Origin: Inia geoffrensis
Lineage: Eukaryota > Chordata > Mammalia > Artiodactyla > Iniidae
NCBI GenBank assembly: GCA_036417435.1
Contig: JAZAQT010000483.1
Coordinates: 62,001 to 126,000 of the forward strand
Direction of reading: 5' to 3'
Length of the DNA: 64,000 bases
Below are positions 35,474 through 49,240 of this stretch, in pieces (positions within the stretch are counted from its first letter, which is position 1; each line of letters begins with the position of its first letter). Position numbers and translations under genes: made by a program. Below the pieces are notes generated by a model, which was not told where the DNA came from, did not search any database, and saw only the letters and a list, made by a program, of their open reading frames with translations.

Positions 35474-35764
35474 ATGAGGATCAGTAGGCACATTCCTTAC
35501 CAAACTAAACACTGGAGGTACCACGAGATTCGGCAACCCCGCTGCAGGTCGTATAACCAGACACTAGCATCATTGGAAGGAAGCTCTTGCACCCCAGCAG
35601 TCGTTGTGGTACCCTTGACCACAGCCAAGACATACAAACGAACGAACTGTCGAGCGAGGGGTGAAGGGAGAAAGATGTTCCGCTACCTACACACGCTCGA
35701 CTACCACGCAGCCATAGAACAAAATGCACTCATAGTATTTGCAGCAGCATGGGTGGAGCACTAG
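35474..35764 (+). pseudogene. L1 ORF2 C-terminal remnant, 96 codons open (E22)
   Basis: Duplicate of the frame at 2656-2946 with the same translation, in the only other E monomer. Confidence 0.7.
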
Positions 35765-36134
35765 ATGATCTCACTAATTCTGGTCAATTAGAGGCAGCAA
35801 GACACATATACCCGGATATCCCTTATGTGTGCAGTCTACATAGGGATACAAAGGAAGTTAGTAAAGAAAGGAAACACAGGTTCACAAAGGGAAGAAAGAA
35901 TCGAGGAGTTCCCAAAGGGGGAGATTGGAGACCGGGGAAGAGTGAATTAGGAGATTGGGATTAACAGAAACACATTTAACATATGAAAAAGTGCTCATCA
36001 AGGGCGACTCACCCAAAAGAACATGGAACTCTACCAAATATTCCTCGATAAGTAACAGGGCAAAGAATCCGAAACCCTACAGGTAGAGCTACGTTTATAA
36101 TTGCGTCAAGTGGCTGTAGAACTCAAAGAGACGC

Positions 36135-37755
36135 AGCATTGTATATAAACTATGCTGAAAGAGAAAAGGACTGTTCAATGACAAGGCAAGTAAGGGCTTA
36201 AGAAATGCCCACATTCTTACCTCAGGTCTCTGTGACGTCGGCTGGTGTCAGACCCCTGGAGCCTCAGCAGGCCTGTGTCCCGCGGCTGGAGGATGCTGCT
36301 GCTGTTCTCCCGTGCGTGGTACGAAAATCTCCTGATCCAACATGGCCCTCCTAGAGGTAAGCACAGCCGGATGCACCCAAATGATGGTGGAACAGCTGAG
36401 AGGGAAAGGCTGTGAAGAAACCGGATCTCCACAGCTCCTGCTAGGCAAGTTCCCACCACCAGCTCACTTCATTAGCGTCGCCGCACCTGCGAACCACGGC
36501 ACCCTCTGAGTAGCCCACTTGCAAGGCTTGCGATATGCCTGGGGTGGGGCAGTGCAGGTGAAGGGGCAGGAGGTGAGCCTACAAAAGGCCAGGTGTGTGT
36601 GTTTAGCCACGTTCGACTCCCCATGTCCAATCCAACACCGGGAACCCCGCTAAGGCTTTCTTTCCCCACGTTCGCAGAGACGGCACGGTGCAGTGCTGCC
36701 GCCTTGTGGCACGCTGCCGTAACAATCTTACCAACTGTGCTGAAGGGCACCTATCATCCACAAGTCCTACGGCCTGCGGCTTTGGAGACACAACCCTGCC
36801 CTCAAGAAATATCCTGGGCTAGGTCATCTGAAACAAATTCAAATCAGGCCCGACATTGAGGCAGGAACCTTTCCAGAACTCAGTGGTACTCACCCGCGCG
36901 TTTTAGAAAACAGCACATTCAAAAGAAAAGATGCTCAGGATCTGTCCTGATTAGAGAGTGCAAAGAAAGCTAGACGAGGTGTTCCCTGGCTGCAGTCCTC
37001 TCAAACGCTAAAAGCGTAAGTGCTCAAGAGGGCATGCCAAAAAGAGAAGCCAGCTATTGCTGTCGGTGGGATTGTAAATCGCTAACAGCCGGTAAGGGGA
37101 AGAGTAGGCAAATTCCTTACCAAACTAAACACTGTAGGCACCACGAGATTCAGCCACCCCACTGCAGGTCGTATAACCAGAGACTAGCATCATTGGAAGG
37201 AAGCACTTGCACCCAAGCAGTCCTTATCGTTCCCATGACCGCGGCCAAGACATAGGAACGAACGGAATGGGGAGCGAGGGGTGAATGGAGAAAGATGTTC
37301 TGCTACCTACGCACCCTCGACCACCACTCAGCCACAGAACAAAATGAACCCATACTCGTTGCAGCAGCATGGGTGGAGCACTAAATGATCTCACTAATTC
37401 TGGTCAATTAGAGGCAGCAAGACACATATCCCCGGATATCACTTATGTGTGCATTCTACCTAGAGATACAAAGGAAGCTAGTAAAGAAAGGAAACACAGG
37501 TTCACAAAGGGAAGAAAGAAGCGAGGAGTTCCCACAGGGGGAGGTTGGAGACCGGGGAAGGGTGAATTAGGAGATTGGGATTAACAGAAACACACTCAAA
37601 ATATCAAAAATTGCTCAACAAGGGCGACTCAACCGAAAGCACATGGGACACTACAAAATATTCCTCGATAAACAAACAGGGCAAAGAATCCGAAACCCTA
37701 CAGGTACAGCTACGTTCATAATTGCATCACGTGGCTGTAGAACTCAAAGAGACGG
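36135..37755 (+). repeat. Satellite monomer A23
   Basis: Type A, 1621 bp, L1 part from about 36907. Counterpart of A3, differing by 'cgccttgtgg' near 36705, a CpG-to-TpG change. Confidence 0.95.
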
Positions 37756-39382
37756 AGCATTGTATATAAACTATGCTGAACGAGGAAAGGACTGTTCAAT
37801 GACAAGGCAAGTAAGGGCTTAAGAAATGCCCACTTTCTTACCTTAGGCCACTGGGACGTCGGCTGGTGTCACGACCCTGAAACCTCAGCAGGCCTGTGTC
37901 CCGAGGCTGGAGGATGCTGCTGCTGTTCTCCCCTGCGAGGTACGAAAATCGCACGATCCAACATTGCCCTCCTACAGGTAAGCACAGCCTGGTGCACCCA
38001 GATGATGGTGGAACAGCTGAGAGGGAAGGGCTGTGATGAAACCGGATCTCCACAGCTCCTGCCAGCCAAGTTCCCACCTCCAGCCCACTTCATTAGAGTC
38101 GCCCCACCTGCGAACCACGGCACTCTCTGAGTAGCCCACTTGCAAGGCTTGCGATATGCCAAGGATGGAGCAGTGCAGGTTAAGGGGCAGGAGGTGAGCC
38201 TACAAAAGACCAGGTGTGTGTGTTTAGCCGCGTTCGACTCCCCATTTCCAACCCAACACCGGGAACCCCGCTAAGGCTTTCTTTCCCCACGTTACCAGAG
38301 ACGACACGGTGCAGTGCGGCCGCCTCGTGGCACACTGCCGTAACAATCTTACCAACTGTGCTGAAGGGCACCTATCAGCCACAAGGCCTACGGTCTGCGG
38401 TTTTGCAGAAACAACCCTGCCCTCAAGAAATATCCTGGGCTAGGTAATCTGAAACGAATTCAAATCAGGCCCGACCCGGAGGCAGGAACCTTTCAAAAAC
38501 TCACTGGTACCCACCTGCATTTTAGAAAACAGCACATTCAAAAGAAAAGATGCTCAGGATCTGTCCTGATTAGAGAGTGCAAAGAAAGCTAGACGAGGTG
38601 TTCCCTGGCTGCTGTCCTCTCGAACCCTAAAAGCGTAAGTGCTCAAGAGGGCATGCCAAAAAGTGAAGCCAGCTATTGCTGTTGATGGGGTTGTAAATCG
38701 CTAACAGCCGGTATGAGGCACAGTAGGCATATTCCTTACCAAACTAAACACTGGAAGTACCACGAGATTCGGCATCCCCGCTGCAGGTCGTATAACCAGA
38801 GACAAGCATCATTGGAAGGAAGCACTTGCACCCCAGCAGTCATTGTGGTTCCCATGACCGCAGCCAAAACATAGAAATGGACGGAATGGGGACCGACGGG
38901 TGAATGGAGAAAGATGTTCTGCTACCTATGCACCCTCGACCACCACTCAGCCACAGAACAAAATGAACCCATACTCGTTGCAGCAGCATGGGTGGAGCAG
39001 TAGATGATCTCACTAATCCCGGCCAATTAGAGGCAGCAAGACACATATTCCAGGATATCACACTTTTGTCTGCCATCGAAATATGGATACTGAGGAAGCT
39101 AGTACACAAAGGAAACACAGGTTCACAAAGGGAAGAAAGAAGCCTGGAGTTCCCTGAGGGGGAAATTGGAGACTCGGGAGGGTTAAGTAGTAGGTCGGGA
39201 TTCACAGAAACTCGCTTAACGCTTAACGTATCAAACAGTGCTCATCAAGAGGGACCCACCCGAAAACACAGGGAACGCTACAAAACATTCCTCTAGAAAA
39301 GAAGAGTGCAAAGAATCCGAAACCCTAAGGGTATAGCTACGTGTATAATTGCACCAAGTGGCCGGAGAACACAAACAGACGC
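37756..39382 (+). repeat. Satellite monomer B24
   Basis: Type B, 1627 bp, L1 part from about 38526. It is a mosaic: 'cagctgag', 'tatcagcc', 'cctgggct', 'cccggagg', 'ttgatggg', 'gcagccaa'. Confidence 0.95.
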
Positions 39383-41063
39383 AACATTGCATATGAACTA
39401 GGCTGAAAGGGAAAAGTACTGTACAATGACAAGGCAAGTAAGGGGTTAAGCAATGCCTACTCTGTTACCTCAGGCCTCTGTGATGTCGTTACCACGGTAA
39501 GGGTCCTGGAGCCTCGGCAGGCTTGGGTCCCACAGCCGGAGCATGCTGCTGCTGAGGCAGCAAGGGAGCAGGACGTGCCACCTGACAAGCGGCACCTCGG
39601 ACCGCTATTGCCCATTCTCCCCAGCGTGGTACCACAATCTCCCGATCCAACGCGGCCCTTCTACAGTTAAGCGAAGCCTGGTGCACCCAAATGAGGGTGG
39701 AGCAGCTGAGAGGGGAGCGCGGTGAAGAAATCGGATCTCCACAGCTCCTGCTAGGCAGGTTCCCACCTCCAGCTCTCTTCATTAGAGTCGCCCCACCTGC
39801 GAACCACGGCACCCTCCGCATAGCCCACTTGCAAGGCTTGCGATATGCCTGGGATGGGGCAGTGCAGGTGAAGGGGCAGGGGGTGAGCTTACACAAGCCC
39901 AGAGGTGTGTGTTTAGCCACGTTCGCCTCCCCATTGCCAATCCAACAGCGGGACCCCCGCTAACGCTTTCTTTCCCCAGGTTACAAGAGACGACACGGAG
40001 TAGTGCTGCCGCCTCGTGGCACACTGCCGTAACAACCTTACCAACTGTGCTGAAAAGCACCTATCCTTCACAAGGCCTAGAGCCTGCCCCTTTGCAAACA
40101 CAACCCTGCCCTCAAGACAGATCCTGGGCTAGGTAATCTGAAATGAATCCAAATCAGGCTCGACCCTCAGGCAGAAACCCTTCAAGACCTCAGTGGTACT
40201 CACACGCGTTTCAGAAAACAGCACATTCAAATGAAAAGATGCTCAGGACCTCTCATGATTAGAGAGTGCAAAGAAAGCTAGATGAGGGGTTCCCTGGCTG
40301 CAATCCTCCTAAACCGTAAAATTTTAAGTGCTCTAGAGGGCATGCCACAAAGTGAAGCAAGCTATTGCTGTTGGTGGGATTGTAAACTGGTAACAGACGG
40401 TATGAGGATCAGTAGGCACATTCCTTACCACACTAAACACTGGAGGTACCACGAGATTCGGCAACAATGCTGCAGGTCGTATAACCAGAGATTAGCATCA
40501 TTGGAAGGAAACACTTGCAACCCAGCAGCCGTTGTGGTACCCCTGACCACAGCCAAGACATACAAACTAACGAAATGTCGCGCGAGGGGCGAAGGGAGAA
40601 AGATGTTCCACTACCCACACACCCTCGACTACCACTCAGCCATAGAATAAAATGAACTCATAGTGTTTGCAGCAGCATGGGTGGAGCACTAAATGATCTC
40701 ACTAACTCTGGTCAATTAGAGGCAGCGAGACACATATCCCCGCATATCACTTATGTGTGCAGTCTACCTAGGGACACAAAGGAAGCTAGGAAAGAAAGGA
40801 AACACAGGTTCACAAAGGGAGGAAAGAAGCGAGGAGTTCGAACAGGGGGAGATTGGAGACCGGGGAAGGGTGAATAACGAGAGTGGGATTCACAGAAAAA
40901 CATCTAACCTATCAAAAAGTGCTCATCAAGGGCGACTCACCCGAAAGAACATGGGACGCTACAGAATATTCCTCGATAAACTAACAGGGCAAAGAATCCG
41001 AAACCCGACAGGTAGAGCTACGTTTGAAATTGCATCAAGGGGCTGTAGAGCTGAAAGAGACGC
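39383..41063 (+). repeat. Satellite monomer C25
   Basis: Type C, 1681 bp, L1 part from about 40215. Counterpart of C5; it differs at 39623 and 40087. It shares the long open ORF2 remnant. Confidence 0.95.
40282..40650 (+). pseudogene. L1 ORF2 C-terminal remnant, 122 codons open (C25)
   Basis: Same frame as at 7464-7832, with identical translation, in the long-range duplicate. Preservation reflects recent duplication rather than selection. Confidence 0.7.
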
Positions 41064-42684
41064 AACATTGTATATAAATTCTGCTGAAAGGAAAAACAAC
41101 TGTTCAATGACAAGGCAAGTAAGGGCTTAAGAAATGCCCACATTCTTACCTCAGGTCTCTGTGACGTCGGCTGGTGTCAGACCCCTGGAGCCTCAGCAGG
41201 CCTGTGTCCCGCGGCTGGAGGATGCTGCTGCTGTTCTCCCGTGCGTGGTACGAAAATCTCCTGATCCAACATGGCCCTCCTAGAGGTAAGCACAGCCGGA
41301 TGCACCCAAATGATGGTGGAAGAGCTGAGAGGGAAAGGCTGTGAAGAAACCGGATCTCCACAGCTCCTGCTAGGCAAGTTCCCACCACCAGCTCACTTCA
41401 TTAACGTCGCCGCACCTGCGAACCACGGCACCCTCTGAGTAGCCCACTTGCAAGGCTTGCGATATGCCTGGGGTGGGGCAGTGCAGGTGAAGGGGCAGGA
41501 GGTGAGCCTACAAAAGGCCAGGTGTGTGTGTTTAGCCACGTTCGACTCCCCATGTCCAATCCAACACCGGGAACCCCGCTAAGGCTTTCTTTCCCCACGT
41601 TCGCAGAGACGGCACGGTGCAGTGCTGCCGCCTCGTGGCACGCTGCCGTAACAATCTTACCAACTGTGCTGAAGGGCACCTATCATCCACAAGTCCTACG
41701 GCCTGCGGCTTTGGAGACACAACCCTGCCCTCAAGAAATATCCTGGGCTAGGTCATCTGAAACAAATTCAAATCAGGCCCGACATTGAGGCAGGAACCTT
41801 TCCAGAACTCAGTGGTACTCACCCGCGCGTTTTAGAAAACAGCACATTCAAAAGAAAAGATGCTCAGGATCTGTCCTGATTAGAGAGTGCAAAGAAAGCT
41901 AGACGAGGTGTTCCCTGGCTGCAGTCCTCTCAAACGCTAAAAGCGTAAGTGCTCAAGAGGGCATGCCAAAAAGAGAAGCCAGCTATTGCTGTCGGTGGGA
42001 TTGTAAATCGCTAACAGCCGGTAAGGGGAACAGTAGGCAAATTCCTTACCAAACTAAACACTGTAGGCACCACGAGATTCAGCCACCCCACTGCAGGTCG
42101 TATAACCAGAGACTAGCATCATTGGAAGGAAGCACTTGCACCCAAGCAGTCCTTATCGTTCCCATGACCGCGGCCAAGACATAGGAACGAACGGAATGGG
42201 GAGTGAGGGGTGAATGGAGAAAGATGTTCTGCTACCTACGCACCCTCGACCACCACTCAGCCACAGAACAAAATGAACCCATACTCGTTGCAGCAGCATG
42301 GGTGGAGCACTAAATGATCTCACTAATTCTGGTCAATTAGAGGCAGCAAGACACATATCCCCGGATATCACTTATGTGTGCATTCTACCTAGAGATACAA
42401 AGGAAGCTAGTAAAGAAAGGAAACACAGGTTCACAAAGGGAAGAAAGAAGCGAGGAGTTCCCACAGGGGGAGGTTGGAGACCGGGGAAGGGTGAATTAGG
42501 AGATTGGGATTAACAGAAACACACTCAAAATATCAAAAATTGCTCAACAAGGGCGACTCAACCGAAAGCACATGGGACACTACAAAATATTCCTCGATAA
42601 ACAAACAGGGCAAAGAATCCGAAACCCTACAGGTACAGCTACGTTCATAATTGCATCACGTGGCTGTAGAACTCAAAGAGACGG
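41064..42684 (+). repeat. Satellite monomer A26
   Basis: Type A, 1621 bp, L1 part from about 41836. Private bases occur in 'cattaacgtc' (about 41404) and 'ggagtgaggg' (about 42204). 'ggggaacag' is shared with A32 and A35. Confidence 0.95.
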
Positions 42685-44311
42685 AGCATTGTATATAAAC
42701 TATGCTGAACGAGGAAAGGACTGTTCAATGACAAGGCAAGTAAGGGCTTAAGAAATGCCCACTTTCTTACCTTAGGCCACTGGGACGTCGGCTGGTGTCA
42801 CGACCCTGAAACCTCAGCAGGCCTGTGTCCCGAGGCTGGAGGATGCTGCTGCTGTTCTCCCCTGCGAGGTACGAAAATCGCACGATCCAACATTGCCCTC
42901 CTACAGGTAAGCACAGCCTGGTGCACCCAGATGATGGTGGAACAGTTGAGAGGGAAGGGCTGTGATGAAACCGGATCTCCACAGCTCCTGCCAGCCAAGT
43001 TCCCACCTCCAGCCCACTTCATTAGAGTCGCCCCACCTGCGAACCACGGCACTCTCTGAGTAGCCCACTTGCAAGGCTTGCGATATGCCAAGGATGGAGC
43101 AGTGCAGGTTAAGGGGCAGGAGGTGAGCCTACAAAAGACCAGGTGTGTGTGTTTAGCCGCGTTCGACTCCCCATTTCCAACCCAACACCGGGAACCCCGC
43201 TAAGGCTTTCTTTCCCCACGTTACCAGAGACGACACGGTGCAGTGCGGCCGCCTCGTGGCACACTGCCGTAACAATCTTACCAACTGTGCTGAAGGGCAC
43301 CTATCAGCCACAAGGCCTACGGTCTGCGGTTTTGCAGAAACAACCCTGCCCTCAAGAAATATCCTGGGCTAGGTAATCTGAAACGAATTCAAATCAGGCC
43401 CGACCCTGAGGCAGGAACCTTTCAAAAACTCACTGGTACCCACCTGCATTTTAGAAAACAGCACATTCAAAAGAAAAGATGCTCAGGATCTGTCCTGATT
43501 AGAGAGTGCAAAGAAAGCTAGACGAGGTGTTCCCTGGCTGCTGTCCTCTCGAACCCTAAAAGCGTAAGTGCTCAAGAGGGCATGCCAAAAAGTGAAGCCA
43601 GCTATTGCTGTTGATGGGGTTGTAAATCGCTAACAGCCGGTATGAGGCACAGTAGGCATATTCCTTACCAAACTAAACACTGGAAGTACCACGAGATTCG
43701 GCATCCCCGCTGCAGGTCGTATAACCAGAGACAAGCATCATTGGAAGGAAGCACTTGCACCCCAGCAGTCATTGTGGTTCCCATGACCGCAGCCAAAACA
43801 TAGAAATGGACGGAATGGGGACCGACGGGTGAATGGAGAAAGATGTTCTGCTACCTATGCACCCTCGACCACCACTCAGCCACAGAACAAAATGAACCCA
43901 TACTCGTTGCAGCAGCATGGGTGGAGCAGTAGATGATCTCACTAATCCCGGCCAATTAGAGGCAGCAAGACACATATTCCAGGATATCACACTTTTGTCT
44001 GCCATCGAAATATGGATACTGAGGAAGCTAGTACACAAAGGAAACACAGGTTCACAAAGGGAAGAAAGAAGCCTGGAGTTCCCTGAGGGGGAAATTGGAG
44101 ACTGGGGAGGGTTAAGTAGGAGGTCGGGATTCACAGAAACTCGCTTAACGCTTAACGTATCAAACAGTGCTCATCAAGAGGGACCCACCCGAAAGCACAG
44201 GGAACGCTACAAAACATTCCTCAAGAAAAGAAGAGTGCAAAGCATCCGAAACCCTAAGGGTATAGCTACGTGTATAATTGCACCAAGTGGCCGGAGAACA
44301 CAAACAGACGC
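42685..44311 (+). repeat. Satellite monomer B27
   Basis: Type B, 1627 bp, L1 part from about 43455. It has 'cagttgag', 'tatcagcc', 'cctgggct', 'ccctgagg', 'ttgatggg' and 'gcagccaa', which is B4 except at one site. Confidence 0.95.
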
Positions 44312-45992
44312 AACATTGCATATGAACTAGGCTGAAAGGGAAAAGTACTGTACAATGACAAGGCAAGTAAGGGGTTAAGCAATGCCTACTCTGTTACCTC
44401 AGGCCTCTGTGATGTCGTTACCACGGTAAGGGTCCTGGAGCCTCGGCAGGCTTGGGTCCCACAGCCGGAGCATGCTGCTGCTGAGGCAGCAAGGGAGCAG
44501 GACGTGCCACCTGACAAGCGGCACCTCGGACCGCTATTGCCCATTCTCCCCTGCGTGGTACCACAATCTCCCGATCCAACGCGGCCCTTCTACAGTTAAG
44601 CGAAGCCTGGTGCACCCAAATGAGGGTGGAGCAGCTGAGAGGGGAGCGCGGTGAAGAAATCGGATCTCCACAGCTCCTGCTAGGCAGGTTCCCACCTCCA
44701 GCTCTCTTCATTAGAGTCGCCCCACCTGCGAACCACGGCACCCTCCGCATAGCCCACTTGCAAGGCTTGCGATATGCCTGGGATGGGGCAGTGCAGGTGA
44801 AGGGGCAGTGGGTGAGCATACACAAGCCCAGAGGTGTGTGTTTAGCCACGTTCGCCTCCCCATTGCCAATCCAACAGCGGGACCCCCGCTAACGCTTTCT
44901 TTCCCCAGGTTACAAGAGACGACACGGAGTAGTGCTGCCGCCTCGTGGCACACTGCCGTAACAACCTTACCAACTGTGCTGAAAAGCACCTATCCTTCAC
45001 AAGGCCTAGAGCCTGCCCCTTTGCAAACACAACCCTGCCCTCAAGACAGATCCTGGGCTAGGTAATCTGAAATGAATCCAAATCAGGCTCGACCCTCAGG
45101 CAGAAACCCTTCAAGACCTCAGTGGTACTCACACGCGTTTCAGAAAACAGCACATTCAAATGAAAAGATGCTCAGGATCTCTCATGATTAGAGAGTGAAA
45201 AGAAAGCTAGATGAGGGGTTCCCTGGCTGCAATCCTCCTAAACCGTAAAATCTTAAGTGCTCTAGAGGGCATGCCACAAAGTGAAGCAAGCTATTGATGT
45301 TGGTGGGATTGTAAACTGGTAACAGACGGTATGAGGATCAGTAGGCACATTCCTTACCACACTAAACACTGGAGGTACCACGAGATTCGGCAACAATGCT
45401 GCAGGTCGTATAACCAGAGATTAGCATCATTGGAAGGAAACACTTGCACCCCAGCAGCCGTTGTGGTACCCCTGACCACAGCCAAGACATACAAACTAAC
45501 GAACTGTCGCGCGAGGGGTGAAGGGAGAAAGATGTTCCACTACCCACACACCCTCGACTACCACTCAGCCATAGAATAAAATGAACTCATAGTGTTTGCA
45601 GCAGCATGGGTGGAGCACTAAATGATCTCACTAACTCTGGTCAATTAGAGGCAGCGAGACACATATCCCCGCATATCACTTATGTGTGCAGTCTACCTAG
45701 GGACACAAAGGAAGCTAGGAAAGAAAGGAAACACAGGTTCACAAAGGGAGGAAAGAAGCGAGGAGTTCGAACAGGGGGAGATTGGAGACCGGGGAAGGGT
45801 GAATAACGAGAGTGGGATTCACAGAAAAACATCTAACCTATCAAAAAGTGCTCATCAAGGGCGACTCACCCGAAAGAACATGGGACGCTACAGAATATTC
45901 CTCGATAAACTAACAGGGCAAAGAATCCGAAACCCGACAGGTAGAGCTACGTTTGAAATTGCATCAAGGGGCTGTAGAGCTGAAAGAGACGC
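44312..45992 (+). repeat. Satellite monomer C28
   Basis: Type C, 1681 bp, L1 part from about 45144. It has 'ggggtgaaggg' and no private base noticed. Confidence 0.95.
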
Positions 45993-47613
45993 AACATTGT
46001 ATATAAATTCTGCTGAAAGGAAAAACAACTGTTCAATGACAAGGCAAGTAAGGGCTTAAGAAATGCCCACATTCTTACCTCAGGTCTCTGTGACGTCGGC
46101 TGGTGTCAGACCCCTGGAGCCTCAGCAGGCCTGTGTCCCGCGGCTGGAGGATGCTGCTGCTGTTCTCCCGTGCGTGGTACGAAAATCTCCTGATCCAACA
46201 TGGCCCTCCTAGAGGTAAGCACAGCCGGATGCACCCAAATGATGGTGGAAGAGCTGAGAGGGAAAGGCTGTGAAGAAACCGGATCTCCACAGCTCCTGCT
46301 AGGCAAGTTCCCACCACCAGCTCACTTCATTAGCGTCGCCGCACCTGCGAACCACGGCACCCTCTGAGTAGCCCACTTGCAAGGCTTGCGATATGCCTGG
46401 GGTGGGGCAGTGCAGGTGAAGGGGCAGGAGGTGAGCCTACAAAAGGCCAGGTGTGTGTGTTTAGCCACGTTCGACTCCCCATGTCCAATCCAACACCGGG
46501 AACCCCGCTAAGGCTTTCTTTCCCCACGTTCGCAGAGACGGCACGGTGCAGTGCTGCCGCCTCGCGGCACGCTGCCGTAACAATCTTACCAACTGTGCTG
46601 AAGGGCACCTATCATCCACAAGGCCTACGGCCTGCGGCTTTGGAGACACAACCCTGCCCTCAAGAAATATCCTGGGCTAGGTCATCTGAAACAAATTCAA
46701 ATCAGGCCCGACATTGAGGCAGGAACCTTTCCAGAACTCAGTGGTACTCACCCGCGCGTTTTAGAAAACAGCACATTCAAAAGAAAAGATGCTCAGGATC
46801 TGTCCTGATTAGAGAGTGCAAAGAAAGCTAGACGAGGTGTTCCCTGGCTGCAGTCCTCTCAAACGCTAAAAGCGTAAGTGCTCAAGAGGGCATGCCAAAA
46901 AGAGAAGCCAGCTATTGCTGTCGGTGGGATTGTAAATCGCTAACAGCCGGTAAGGGGAAGAGTAGGCAAATTCCTTACCAAACTAAACACTGTAGGCACC
47001 ACGAGATTCAGCCACCCCACTGCAGGTCGTATAACCAGAGACTAGCATCATTGGAAGGAAGCACTTGCACCCAAGCAGTCCTTATCGTTCCCATGACCGC
47101 GGCCAAGACATAGGAACGAACGGAATGGGGAGCGAGGGGTGAATGGAGAAAGATGTTCTGCTACCTACGCACCCTCGACCACCACTCAGCCACAGAACAA
47201 AATGAACCCATACTCGTTGCAGCAGCATGGGTGGAGCACGAAATGATCTCACTAATTCTGGTCAATTAGAGGCAGCAAGACACATATCCCCGGATATCAC
47301 TTATGTGTGCATTCTACCTAGAGATACAAAGGAAGCTAGTAAAGAAAGGAAACACAGGTTCACAAAGGGAAGAAAGAAGCGAGGAGTTCCCACAGGGGGA
47401 GGTTGGAGACCGGGGAAGGGTGAATTAGGAGATTGGGATTAACAGAAACACACTCAAAATATCAAAAAGTGCTCAACAAGGGCGACTCAACCGAAAGCAC
47501 ATGGGACACTACAAAATATTCCTCGATAAACAAACAGGGCAAAGAATCCGAAACCCTACAGGTACAGCTACGTTCATAATTGCATCACGTGGCTGTAGAA
47601 CTCAAAGAGACGG
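45993..47613 (+). repeat. Satellite monomer A29
   Basis: Type A, 1621 bp, L1 part from about 46765. It has the private 'cctcgcggc' (46561-46569), plus 'gagcacgaaat' and 'aaaaagtgctc'. Confidence 0.95.
46554..46567 (-). promoter_or_regulatory. Exact CTCF core match in A29 (candidate)
   Basis: CTGCCGCCTCGCGG: the private C at 46565 makes the complement an exact CCGCGNGGNGGCAG. It is the only exact match noticed in the window. Confidence 0.35.
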
Positions 47614-49240
47614 AGCATTGTATATAAACTACGCTGAACGAGGAAAGGACTGTTCAATGACAAGGCAAGTAAGGGCTTAAGAAATGCCCACTTTCTTACC
47701 TTAGGCCACTGGGACGTCGGCTGGTGTCACGACCCTGAAGCCTCAGCAGGCCTGTGTCCCGAGGCTGGAGGATGCTGCTGCTGTTCTCCCCTGCGAGGTA
47801 CGAAAATCGCACGATCCAACATTGCCCTCCTACAGGTAAGCACAGCCTGGTGCACCCAGATGATGGTGGAACAGCTGAGAGGGAAGGGCTGTGATGAAAC
47901 CGGATCTCCACAGCTCCTGCCAGCCAAGTTCCCACCTCCAGCCCACTTCATTAGAGTCGCCCCACCTGCGAACCACGGCACTCTCTGAGTAGCCCACTTG
48001 CAAGGCTTGCGATATGCCAAGGATGGAGCAGTGCAGGTTAAGGGGCAGGAGGTGAGCCTACAAAAGACCAGGTGTGTGTGTTTAGCCGCGTTCGACTCCC
48101 CATTTCCAACCCAACACCGGGAACCCCGCTAAGGCTTTCTTTCCCCACGTTACCAGAGACGACACGGTGCAGTGCGGCCGCCTCGTGGCACACTGCCGTA
48201 ACAATCTTACCAACTGTGCTGAAGGGCACCTATCAGCCACAAGGCCTACGGTCTGCGGTTTTGCAGAAACAACCCTGCCCTCAAGAAATATCCTGGGCTA
48301 GGTAATCTGAAACGAATTCAAATCAGGCCCGACCCTGAGGCAGGAACCTTTCAAAAACTCACTGGTACCCACCTGCATTTTAGAAAACAGCACATTCAAA
48401 AGAAAAGATGCTCAGGATCTGTCCTGATTAGAGAGTGCAAAGAAAGCTAGACGAGGTGTTCCCTGGCTGCTGTCCTCTCGAACCCTAAAAGCGTAAGTGC
48501 TCAAGAGGGCATGCCAAAAAGTGAAGCCAGCTATTGCTGTTGGTGGGGTTGTAAATCGCTAACAGCCGGTATGAGGCACAGTAGGCATATTCCTTACCAA
48601 ACTAAACACTGGAAGTACCACGAGATTCGGCATCCCCGCTGCAGGTCGTATAACCAGAGACAAGCATCATTGGAAGGAAGCACTTGCACCCCAGCAGTCA
48701 TTGTGGTTCCCATGACCGCAGGCAAAACATAGAAATGGACGGAATGGGGACCGAAGGGTGAATGGAGAAAGATGTTCTGCTACCTATGCACCCTTGACCA
48801 CCACTCAGCCACAGAACAAAATGAACCCATACTCGTTGCAACAGCATGGGTGGAGCAGTAGATGATCTCACTAATCCCTGCCAATTAGAGGCAGCAAGAC
48901 ACATATTCCAGGATATCACACTTTTGTCTGTCATCGAAATATGGATACTGAGGAAGCTAGTACACAAAGGAAACACAGGTTCACAAAGGGAAGAAAGAAG
49001 CCTGGAGTTCCCTGAGGGGGAAATTGGAGACTGGGGAGGGTTAAGTAGGAGGTCGGGATTCACAGAAACTCGCTTAACGCTTAACGTATCAAACAGTGCT
49101 CATCAAGAGGGACCCACCCGAAAGCACAGGGAACGCTACAAAACATTCCTCAAGAAAAGAAGAGTGCAAAGCATCCGAAACCCTAAGGGTATAGCTACGT
49201 GTATAATTGCACCAAGTGGCCGGAGAACACAAACAGACGC
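47614..49240 (+). repeat. Satellite monomer B30
   Basis: Type B, 1627 bp, L1 part from about 48384. Private bases occur in 'cacccttgac' (about 48794), 'ttgcaacagc' (about 48841) and 'ctgtcatcg' (about 48930). Confidence 0.95.

Larger units (their letters stand above)
29580..36134 (+). repeat. Variant HOR A19-B20-D21-E22, 6555 bp
   Basis: A four-monomer unit. A19-B20-D21 parallels A12-B13-D14 at an offset of 11,476 bp. D21-E22 parallels D1-E2 at an offset of 32,818 bp. This unit therefore links both duplications and probably shows the arrangement that D1-E2 had before the window edge cut it. Confidence 0.93.
34437..36134 (+). repeat. Satellite monomer E22
   Basis: Type E, 1698 bp, second and last E copy. 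It has the same 18-bp duplication and 60-bp segment as E2. L1 part from about 35287. It differs from E2 at 34728 and 35026. Confidence 0.95.
36135..41063 (+). repeat. Higher-order repeat copy 5 (A23-B24-C25), 4929 bp
   Basis: Near-duplicate of copy 1 at an offset of 32,818 bp, without any indel. B24 combines diagnostic bases seen separately in B4/B27 and in B13/B20. Confidence 0.95.
41064..45992 (+). repeat. Higher-order repeat copy 6 (A26-B27-C28), 4929 bp
   Basis: Canonical unit. B27 retains the 'gttgatgggg' variant of B4 and B24 but not the other B24 markers. Confidence 0.95.
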